Of a stretch of DNA of 5,731 bases, positions 1 through 4,910 are shown one piece after another. The notes beneath the pieces are model-generated. The model was given only the letters and a program-made list of their open reading frames with translations. It searched no databases and had not been told where the DNA came from. Origin of the DNA: an uncultured Clostridia bacterium. Lineage in GTDB: Bacteria; Bacillota; Clostridia; Christensenellales; CAG-138. Numbering within the stretch: position 1 is the first letter of the stretch; each line of letters begins with the position of its first letter. The position numbers were made by a program, and so were the translations under genes. The DNA lies in assembly GCA_937913075.1 (NCBI GenBank), contig CALEPU010000285.1:1-5731 (forward strand), read 5' to 3'.

Positions 1-38
1 GATCTACACTCTTTCCCTACACGACGCTCTTCCGATCT
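1..38. other. Illumina TruSeq adapter sequence (non-genomic contamination)
   Basis: These 38 bases match the 3' part of the Illumina universal (P5/read 1) adapter, beginning gatctacactctttccc and ending gctcttccgatct at position 38. Genomic sequence begins at 39. The adapter also supplies the in-frame stop (minus-strand TAG at 17-19) and the last six codons (D-R-K-S-V-V) of the apparent penicillin-binding protein, so that C-terminus is artificial. The match is from memory of the adapter sequence but is exact over the whole stretch. The contig therefore ends here at a library-fragment end, not at a biological boundary. Confidence 0.97.
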
Positions 39-1852
39 GAAGCTTCCCCTATATCGAGCCCCGCAAGGTCGGGAACCTTTACCGTCTCGCTCTTCGTGGA
101 GGGGAGGATACCGCTGTAATGCAGCGTGTTTTCAAGCACCGTCTTGACAAAAGGCGCGGCGACGGTGCTGCCGAAAATTTGCCCGACCTGCGGCTCGTCG
201 ACCAGTATCAGACAAACAAATCGGGGGTCGTCGGCGGGTGCAAAGCCTATGAACGAGCAGATGTAGCTGCCCTGACTGATCCTGCCGTACTCGTCGTATT
301 TCTGTGCGGTGCCGGTCTTGCCGCCGACCTTGTAGCCCTCTATTTGGCAGTTCCTGCCGGTGCCGTTGTCAACAACGCTCTGCAATATCTCGCGAACGCG
401 CTTTGAGGTGGACTCCGATATCACCTGACGAACGGGCTCCTCATTGGCCTCGAATACCACGTTTCCCTCGTTGTCGACTATCCTCTGCACAACATGAGGC
501 TGATATAGATATCCGCCGTTAACCGCGGCGCATACCGCGGTGCAGAGCTGTATGGGAGTTACCGCAATGCTCTGACCGAAGCCTATTCTTGCAAGATCGT
601 TGTCGGTAACGTATTTCTCGTGTGTTACTATGCCGCTCGACTCGCCCGAAAGCCCGCAGCCGGTGCTTTGACCGAAGCCGAAGGAGTAGATGTAATCGTA
701 AAACTGCTCGCTGCCCATGCCGAGCGCCATCTGCATGAACGCGCAGTTGCAGCTGTTCTCGACCGCCTGCGTGAGCGTCTGATCGCCGTGTCCTGCGGTG
801 CGCCAGCAGTGTATGGTCTCGCCGTTCACCTGATAACCGCCGGCGCAGTAGTAGCCGCGCGCACCCGCAACGCCGCAGTCAAGGGCGGAGGCAAGGGTGA
901 TTATCTTAAAGGTCGAGCCCGGCTCGTAAGCGTCGGTGACTAACCTGTTGCGGCTGACCTCAGCCAGCAGCGCGAGGTCGCTCCTCGGAGGGTTGTTGAG
1001 GTCGTAATCCGGCTGGGAGGACATGGCGAGTATCCTGCCCGTCTTGCAGTCCATTATTATGCCCTGCGCGGATTTGGCGTTGTTGACCTCGACGGCGTCT
1101 GCCAACGCGCTTTCAAGGTAGCTCTGCAAAACGCTGTCGCCTGTTATAACTATATCGAGCCCGTCGATCGGGTCGACGTATTGGGTGGCGCTGTATGCAA
1201 GTACGTTGCCCGAGCTGTCGGTCTCGGCTATCTGCTTGCCGTCAGTGCCCGAAAGATACTCGTCGTAAGCAAGCTCAAGACCCTCCTGACCGTGGTTGTC
1301 GATATCCGTAAAGCCTATGATCTGGGCAAAAAGATCGTTGTAGGGATAGGTTCGCCTGCTGTCGTTCGCGGTGCCGACGCCCTTACCGAGCTTTAAAGCC
1401 TCAACCGCGTCCCTCGTGTCCTTGTCTATCTGGCGCTTGATAACGCGCTCCTGATACCTTGTCGTGCTGACCCTCGTCAGTACCGTGTCGTAGTCCATGC
1501 CCAAGAGACGGCTAAGCTCGGTCGCAATGCGCTCGCGGTCGCTCGCCTCTATCTGATTGGGCCATACCACTACCTTGTAGACGTTGTCGTTGGTAGCGAG
1601 TATCTTTCCCTTGCTGTCCAGTATCCTGCCGCGTTCCGCTGTGAGGGCGGTCGTGCGCGTCCATTGGTCAAGCGCCATCCTTTGGAGCTCGGGACCCCAT
1701 ATCACCTGAATGTAGAAGAGCCTTCCGATTAATATAAGGAAGAAAACCGTAAACACGATAAGCACGCAGAGGAGGCGCTGCTTCAATGACCAGGACGGTC
1801 TTATCGCCTTCTCTGCCGTATTGCGTGTGCGCTTTTTCCTCTTAGCTGCCAA
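39..1852 (-). CDS. ftsI: Class B penicillin-binding protein, FtsI/SpoVD type, 3'-truncated
   Basis: This is a septal peptidoglycan DD-transpeptidase, anchored in the membrane and acting outside it to cross-link stem peptides made by the SEDS partner FtsW. About 605 genomic residues are visible. A basic N-terminus is followed by one membrane segment (about residues 26-50) and the class B dimerisation-region motif RGRILDSKGKILA (74-86). The transpeptidase domain has all three catalytic motifs: STFK (Ser313 nucleophile, Lys316), SCN (367-369) and KTG (512-514). A PASTA domain is just starting at VKVPDL (about 591-596) when the genomic sequence ends; the DRKSVV tail and stop at 17-19 are adapter. 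The start is TTG at 1852, set by a perfect SD seven bases upstream; the next in-frame Met lies beyond the membrane helix. It is last in the visible mraZ-rsmH-ftsL series, 20 nt after ftsL, as expected for dcw clusters. Whether it is the vegetative FtsI/PbpB or the sporulation paralogue SpoVD cannot be settled, because the PASTA region that helps tell them apart is missing. Confidence 0.95.
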
Positions 1853-1859
1853 AGGAAAG

Positions 1860-1866
1860 CCTCCTT
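1860..1866 (-). promoter_or_regulatory. Shine-Dalgarno deciding the TTG start of the PBP gene
   Basis: The minus strand reads AAGGAGG, a full anti-SD match, with a 7-nt spacer before TTG at 1852-1850. No ATG or GTG lies at a usable distance, and the protein needs the residues downstream of this TTG for its cytoplasmic tail and membrane anchor. This supports TTG initiation. Confidence 0.85.
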
Positions 1867-1872
1867 ACACGA

Positions 1873-2355
1873 TCACCTGCCGAAGCTGTCGGCGCCCGGA
1901 TAAACCATGCCCGCCTCTGTCGCCGCGTCGTGCGCCGCACCGATGTCAACGGAGGACATAAAGCTCACGTTTGCCTGCTCTATGCTGTCCTCCATGCGGG
2001 TTATCTCCTTCGAGAGCGAATTGATATCGCGCTGTACGGCGGATATCCTGCTGTAACGGCGAAGCATAAAGAGCATCGCGCCCGCGGCAAGACAAACGCA
2101 TGCGAACGCCGCAAGCTTGGGAGTAACGCGGTACTCGCGCCAGATCTGCGCAAAGCGGCGGTGGGAGGGGGAGACAGCGTCCTTGCCCGGAGTCAAAGGG
2201 CGGACGGCAGGCTCCTGCCTCGGGCGGCGTACGGGCTCCGCTACTCGGGTCGCGGGGTTCCTCTCCGGCTGTATAGCCAGATTGCCGCGGCTCGGGGCGT
2301 AGACCCTGATGGGCTCGTTAGGGGTATTCCTTCTGTTAGCTTCAGGCATACTCAT
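1873..2355 (-). CDS. ftsL: FtsL-like small bitopic division protein
   Basis: A 160-residue protein with the FtsL/DivIC architecture. It has a long cytoplasmic N-terminus rich in Pro and Arg and likely disordered (about residues 1-75), one transmembrane helix (about 80-98, KLAAFACVCLAAGAMLFML), and then a short extracellular coiled coil (about 103-135, with heptad-like I/L/M spacing). It ends in AATEAGMVYPGA, resembling the end of many FtsL-like proteins (A-x-x-x-GM-x-x-P). FtsL proteins form a complex with FtsB/DivIC and activate FtsW-FtsI; the sequence itself is poorly conserved. The call therefore rests on topology plus position between rsmH and the PBP gene. I chose ATG at 2355, nine bases after the SD AGAGG (2369-2365). 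A TTG at 2364 overlaps the rsmH stop but would have no spacer after the SD. The 5-nt gap to the rsmH stop suggests translational coupling. A generic hypothetical membrane protein is the alternative. Confidence 0.8.
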   Translation of the reverse strand: MSMPEANRRNTPNEPIRVYAPSRGNLAIQPERNPATRVAEPVRRPRQEPAVRPLTPGKDAVSPSHRRFAQIWREYRVTPKLAAFACVCLAAGAMLFMLRRYSRISAVQRDINSLSKEITRMEDSIEQANVSFMSSVDIGAAHDAATEAGMVYPGADSFGR

Positions 2356-2360
2356 GATAT

Positions 2361-3323
2361 TCAACCTCTCAATTCGTTATGAGTCCTTTTAACCGCCCGC
2401 AGCTTCGCACTGCGCGCACGGGGATTTTCGTTTACCTCTGACTCGGAAGCCACTATGGGCTTGCCGGTCAGTATCTCGACTATCGGCTTTTTGCCGCATA
2501 TACATATCGGCGCCGATGGGGGACAGGTGCAGGGCGAGGCCAGCTCGCGGAACACGTTCTTGACTATCCTGTCCTCAAGGGAGTGGAAGGTTATCACACA
2601 CATCACGCCTCCCGGGTTTAAAAGCGAAACGGCGTTTCTTATCGCCTCGCCGAGCCCCTCGAGCTCGCCGTTCACCTCAATGCGTATCGCCTGAAAGGCG
2701 CGCCTTGCGGGGTGAGGTCCGTCTCTTCTTGCCGCGGCGGGGATCGCCGCCTTTACTATCTCCGCAAGCCGCGTCGTCGTCTCGATCGGCGCAGCTTCGC
2801 GCTCGCGCACTATCGCGTTTGCGATGCGGGAGGCAAACCTTTCCTCGCCGTAATCCCGTATTATCTCGAACAGCCGCTTGCTCGTGTAGCCGTTTACCAC
2901 CTCGTAGGCCGATAGGGGAGCGCTCGTGTCCATTCGCATATCAAGCGGCGCCTCAGCCCCATAAGAAAAGCCCCTCTTTGCATCATCCAACTGGTGGGAG
3001 CTAACACCCAAATCTAAAAGGATCCCGTCAACCCCGGGGAGCTTATACTCGGAAAGCGGTATAAGCTCCCGCATGTTGAAGAAGTTTCCGTAAAGTTCCA
3101 TAAAATTGGCATAACCCGCGAGCCGTTCTCCCGCCGCCGCAAGCGCCTCGGCGTCACGGTCAATACCGAAATGCCATGAGGTCTCGGGCAAAAGCTCTAA
3201 AATGCCCTCGCTGTGCCCGCCGCCGCCAAGCGTGCCGTCCACGGTCGCAGTGCAGTGCGCGGGATCCAGGAGCCCCAACACCTCTTTAAGCATTATGGGC
3301 TTGTGATAACCGGACTCCGTCAT
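2361..3323 (-). CDS. rsmH: 16S rRNA m4C1402 methyltransferase RsmH (MraW)
   Basis: This SAM-dependent enzyme N4-methylates C1402 in the 16S rRNA decoding centre. The 320 residues match the usual family length (about 310-320). Visible family motifs are the SAM-binding DGTLGGGGHS (29-38), an acidic ribose-contact region GIDRDAEA (53-60), LLDLGVSSHQLDDAKRGFS (102-120) with the following PLDMRMD (126-132), YGEERFASRIANAIV (158-172), the ARRAFQAIRIEVNGEL stretch (206-221), ITFHSLEDRIVK (244-255) and the C-terminal NPRARSAKLRAVKR. A C-x-C-x6-C-x-C cluster (265-276) sits where Gram-positive RsmH proteins often have similar cysteines. The ATG overlaps the mraZ stop as ATGA (3323-3320), with a GGAGAG SD (3338-3333) nine bases upstream, so translation is probably coupled to mraZ. 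It is the second gene of the dcw operon, its standard place. Nothing looks truncated or altered. Confidence 0.97.
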   Translation of the reverse strand: MTESGYHKPIMLKEVLGLLDPAHCTATVDGTLGGGGHSEGILELLPETSWHFGIDRDAEALAAAGERLAGYANFMELYGNFFNMRELIPLSEYKLPGVDGILLDLGVSSHQLDDAKRGFSYGAEAPLDMRMDTSAPLSAYEVVNGYTSKRLFEIIRDYGEERFASRIANAIVREREAAPIETTTRLAEIVKAAIPAAARRDGPHPARRAFQAIRIEVNGELEGLGEAIRNAVSLLNPGGVMCVITFHSLEDRIVKNVFRELASPCTCPPSAPICICGKKPIVEILTGKPIVASESEVNENPRARSAKLRAVKRTHNELRG

Positions 3324-3784
3324 CTGCCCGCACTCTCCAGTTCAGCGGCAAGCTTTTGCAGATCGCGCGCGGAATCAAGCTGAGTATAGGCAAGGTTCTT
3401 TGCCTCGAGCCTTTTCGGTTCCCAAGCCTCAAAGCACTTGTTGCGCGTTGCAGTAAGCGTAGCCGTGCCCGAAATGCCGGCATAATCCAACAGACCCTTA
3501 TCTATCAGGATACGGCCCTTGGCGTCGATCTCGCACTCATACGCGTTTTGCAGTATGCTGCGGGCGGCGTTATTAAGCTTTATGCTGACGGCATGGGGAG
3601 CGTTGATCTCGTCCATGAACTGATCGAAGTATGACTCCGGCATTATAAGCAGAAAACACTCGTTGGGCTCCTCAGTTATGCCTTGCATTGCAACGAGCTT
3701 GTTATCGTAGGAGTCGCGCCACTTTGCGGGCACAAATATCCTGCCCTTGCTGTCAACGGAGACACTGAAACTGCCGATGACCAT
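3320..3784 (-). CDS. mraZ: MraZ transcriptional regulator of the dcw cluster
   Basis: A 154-residue protein with two AbrB-like half-domains, each marked by the family's D-x-x-G-R motif: DSKGRIFVPAKWR (residues 11-23) and DAKGRILIDKGL (87-98). MraZ forms ring-shaped oligomers that bind tandem short repeats in its own promoter and usually repress the dcw operon. The predicted operator repeats are present upstream (3871-3918). The longer reading frame opens at an ATG at 3835, but I chose the ATG at 3784: MVIGSFSVSVDSKGR matches the normal MraZ N-terminus, and a run of seven Gs (3798-3792) sits seven bases upstream as SD. The extra 17 residues of the longer form have no family counterpart. It is first in the operon and overlaps rsmH by four bases. 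The region between the two motifs is less conserved, which is usual. The tail after residue 125 is Lys/Glu/Leu-rich and probably helical. Confidence 0.96.
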   Translation of the reverse strand: MVIGSFSVSVDSKGRIFVPAKWRDSYDNKLVAMQGITEEPNECFLLIMPESYFDQFMDEINAPHAVSIKLNNAARSILQNAYECEIDAKGRILIDKGLLDYAGISGTATLTATRNKCFEAWEPKRLEAKNLAYTQLDSARDLQKLAAELESAGR

Positions 3785-3791
3785 GCGCGCA

Positions 3792-3798
3792 CCCCCCC
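3792..3798 (-). promoter_or_regulatory. G-rich ribosome binding site deciding the mraZ start
   Basis: The minus strand reads GGGGGGG, with a 7-nt spacer before ATG at 3784. It is purine-rich and partly complementary to anti-SD, but it lacks the central A of a consensus site. No comparable site precedes the upstream in-frame ATG at 3835, so the shorter MraZ is preferred. Confidence 0.65.
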
Positions 3799-3865
3799 TG
3801 CCTGAAAACTTGCCTCGCGGCGTGCCGCACCCCATTGCCGCACACCGCTGATACCGGTTGCATAG

Positions 3866-3894
3866 ATTATAACACTAATTGCCCCACTTTGCAA
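3866..3894 (-). promoter_or_regulatory. Predicted sigma-A type promoter of mraZ operon
   Basis: The minus strand carries -35 TTGCAA (3894-3889), a 17-nt spacer, and a perfect -10 TATAAT (3871-3866) preceded by TGT, an extended -10. The start of transcription would fall near 3859, giving a leader of about 75 nt. The A9 tract upstream (3927-3919) could serve as an UP-element. Repeats resembling MraZ boxes cover this promoter. Confidence 0.85.
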
Positions 3895-3918
3895 CACCCT
3901 TAGACCACTTTTACCCAC
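3871..3918 (-). promoter_or_regulatory. Predicted MraZ operator: GTGGG/GTGKT repeat array
   Basis: On the minus strand, GTGGG (3918-3914), GTGGT (3908-3904), GTGTT (3897-3893) and GTGGG (3887-3883) follow one another with start-to-start spacings of 10, 11 and 10 bases. A weaker fifth copy, GTGTT (3875-3871), touches the -10. Three copies sit in an AAAGTGG context. Known MraZ proteins bind such tandem short repeats (TGGG-type in Escherichia coli, AAAGTG-type in mycoplasmas). Here the third copy overlaps the -35 and the fourth lies in the spacer, a geometry that fits repression of the promoter by its own product. Assignment as operator is inference. Confidence 0.75.
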
Positions 3919-4096
3919 TTTTTTTTTCGAGCGAATTGCTTTTTTGCAAAAATAAGAAAAAACGCTGCCAATACTTACCGCGCTCATACTGCCTGCGAGC
4001 TCCTCAGTTCATGCCAAGGGCCTGCCCGTGGGCGCCCGCCGTGCTGTTCGCAAGCTGCTTAAACAGTCATCCTTTGCCCCACTTGCCGCCAGAAGC

Positions 4097-4125
4097 TTGC
4101 GGAAGCCGCCCTCAAGAGGTATAAT
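4097..4125 (+). promoter_or_regulatory. Predicted sigma-A type promoter of maf
   Basis: The -35 TTGCGG (4097-4102) is followed by a 17-nt spacer and a perfect -10 TATAAT (4120-4125). Transcription would begin near 4132, leaving a leader of about 20 nt with the SD-like AAGGGGG (4141-4147) four bases before the ATG. The -35 matches consensus only in TTG, so strength depends mainly on the -10. Confidence 0.75.
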
Positions 4126-4151
4126 ATTCAAAACCTTTTCAAGGGGGCCCA

Positions 4152-4736
4152 ATGGAGCTTATACTTGCAAGCAATTCCGCCCGCAGACGTGAGCTTATGG
4201 CTAACTGCGGCTACGATTTCACAGTGCTGCCCGCCGACGCCGACGAGAGCATCGAGGAGAGCGATCCCGCTCTTTTAGTTCGCCGCTTGGCGCTCATAAA
4301 GGCGCGCGCGGTTTATAATTCGCTTGACAGCGAAAGGCGCGGGAACGCCGTGGTAGTCGGCGCGGATACCGTCGTCGTGCTTGAAGGGCGCATCATAGGC
4401 AAGCCGCGCGACGAAGCCGACGCGCGTGAAATACTCCTTGCGGAGAGCGGCAGGCTGAATACCGTCTACACGGGCGTCGCCGTTGTCACTCCGTTTGGCG
4501 AGCAAAGCGGCTTCGACAAAGCTCTTGTGCATTTCAGTGAGCTGACAGAGGATGAAATAGCAAGCTACATTGCAACCGGAGAGCCCATGGATAAGGCGGG
4601 CGCATACGGCATACAGGGGCGTTTTTCAATGTTCGTCGAGGGTATAGAAGGCAGCTATTTTACCGTGGTCGGGCTGCCGGTGCATCTGCTGTATCAAATG
4701 CTGAAAACCGTTGGCGTCATGCCGCGAGACTTTTGA
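4152..4736 (+). CDS. maf: Maf nucleoside triphosphate pyrophosphatase (dTTP/UTP type)
   Basis: A cytoplasmic house-cleaning enzyme that hydrolyses non-canonical or excess nucleoside triphosphates to monophosphate plus pyrophosphate; Maf overexpression blocks septation in Bacillus subtilis. The 194 residues match the family length. Visible motifs are the N-terminal LASNSARRREL (5-15, substrate-phosphate-binding arginines), GADTVV with catalytic Asp72 (70-75), the GKP loop (83-85), NTVYTGV (103-109), and GEPMDKAGAYGIQG (143-156) with Lys148 and Gln155. The last motif is of the YhdE class, specific for dTTP/UTP, rather than the YceF class acting on 7-methyl-GTP; this subclass is inferred from the motif. 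The start ATG lies four bases after AAGGGGG and just downstream of its own promoter. It precedes an mreB homologue, an association common in Firmicutes, though the usual intervening radC is absent here. The last 34 bases of the gene are part of an imperfect tandem duplication that continues past the stop. Confidence 0.96.
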   Translation: MELILASNSARRRELMANCGYDFTVLPADADESIEESDPALLVRRLALIKARAVYNSLDSERRGNAVVVGADTVVVLEGRIIGKPRDEADAREILLAESGRLNTVYTGVAVVTPFGEQSGFDKALVHFSELTEDEIASYIATGEPMDKAGAYGIQGRFSMFVEGIEGSYFTVVGLPVHLLYQMLKTVGVMPRDF

Positions 4737-4778
4737 AGCCGAAATCCGTTGGCGTCATGCCGCAATGCTTCTGAACCT
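4703..4778 (+). repeat. Imperfect 38-bp tandem duplication at the maf 3' end
   Basis: Unit 1 (4703-4740) and unit 2 (4741-4778) agree at 31 of 38 positions by hand alignment and share an identical 18-base core, CCGTTGGCGTCATGCCGC (4708-4725 and 4746-4763). Unit 1 encodes the end of Maf, KTVGVMPRDF plus stop. Unit 2, untranslated and in another frame, would read KSVGVMPQCF plus stop. It is either a local duplication that has since drifted or two copies of a short dispersed element. Confidence 0.85.
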
Positions 4779-4790
4779 GAGCCCAAAGAC

Positions 4791-4826
4791 AAGAAGGACG
4801 TTTCTTCAAAAAACGCCCTTCTTTTT
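4791..4826 (+). terminator. Rho-independent terminator of maf
   Basis: The left arm AAGAAGGACGTTT (4791-4803), loop CTTCAAA and right arm AAACGCCCTTCTT (4811-4823) pair over 13 positions with a single A-C mismatch. The right arm runs into a T-run (4822-4826). It lies 54 bases after the maf stop. It suggests that maf is mostly a single-gene transcript and that mreB needs its own promoter or read-through. Confidence 0.85.
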
Positions 4827-4872
4827 ATTGGCTCCGATGTAAATTTTCGCCAAACATGGGAATACTCTTTAC

Positions 4873-4895
4873 AAGAAAAAGCCCCTCGCGGGGGC
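4873..4895 (-). terminator. Terminator-shaped hairpin on the strand opposite mreB
   Basis: The bases GCCCC (4881-4885), TCGCG and GGGGC (4891-4895) form a 5-bp GC-only hairpin. On the plus strand it is preceded by A-rich sequence (4873-4880), so on the minus strand it reads as hairpin followed by TTTTTCTTG, the form of an intrinsic terminator. No minus-strand gene is visible for it to end. On the plus strand the same hairpin sits 4 bases before the mreB SD and might influence ribosome access. Confidence 0.5.
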
Positions 4896-4899
4896 ATAC

Positions 4900-4904
4900 G
4901 GAGG
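4900..4904 (+). promoter_or_regulatory. Ribosome binding site of the mreB homologue
   Basis: GGAGG, followed by AA, lies six bases before ATG at 4911. This favours 4911 over the second in-frame ATG at 4917. I found no convincing sigma-A promoter between the maf terminator and this site: TTTACA at 4868-4873 could be a -35, but nothing like a -10 follows at 17 bases. Confidence 0.8.
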
Positions 4905-4910
4905 AATACC

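Larger units (their letters stand above)
3785..4151. other. Divergent intergenic control region between mraZ and maf
   Basis: This is the only stretch over 300 bases without a gene. From left to right it holds the mraZ leader (about 75 nt), the mraZ promoter embedded in GTGGG-type repeats (3866-3918), and an AT-rich block (about 3919-3962). That block includes nine Ts and the palindrome TTTTTGCAAAAA, and could act as an UP-element or a bent spacer for the mraZ promoter. A GC-rich segment (about 3963-4096) follows, with no recognisable gene, then the maf promoter (4097-4125) and SD. The GC-rich segment contains an 8-bp inverted repeat, CGCAAGCT (4049-4056) and AGCTTGCG (4094-4101); its right arm overlaps the maf -35 element. 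Short open frames across the region look like chance. Confidence 0.75.

Noticed and set aside
119..943. Plus-strand open frames inside the PBP gene (119-406, 304-522, 620-943)
   Set aside because: They lie antisense to a PBP gene with all catalytic motifs, have no SD-led starts and no recognisable domains. Long antisense frames are expected in GC-rich coding DNA.
265..1110. Premature ending of the PBP as a natural one-domain variant
   Set aside because: The transpeptidase domain is intact. The truncation occurs exactly where adapter begins at 38, so it is technical rather than biological.
2356..2364. TTG at 2364 as the ftsL start
   Set aside because: It would have no spacer after the AGAGG site, whereas the ATG at 2355 has a 9-base spacer.
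1930..2382. 150-codon plus-strand frame opposite the ftsL-like gene
   Set aside because: The opposite strand has the operon position, the SD and a plausible transmembrane helix plus coiled coil. The plus frame has no coherent domain features.
2705..3004. Plus-strand frames opposite rsmH
   Set aside because: RsmH is unmistakable on the minus strand over this range. The Arg/Ser/Pro-rich plus products look like frame shadows.
3785..3835. Longer MraZ starting at ATG 3835
   Set aside because: There is no SD before it, and the extra 17 residues do not fit the MraZ N-terminus, which normally begins close to the first D-x-x-G-R motif.
3676..4124. Open frames across the mraZ-maf intergenic region (minus 3676-3987, plus 3879-4124)
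   Set aside because: They overlap the predicted promoters and operator, lack good ribosome sites, and their products have no recognisable features.
4275..4532. Minus-strand frame opposite maf
   Set aside because: It is antisense to a gene with complete Maf motifs and has no independent support.
4868..4896. TTTACA at 4868-4873 as the -35 of an mreB promoter
   Set aside because: At 16-18 bases downstream there is only the GC-rich hairpin and no -10-like sequence.
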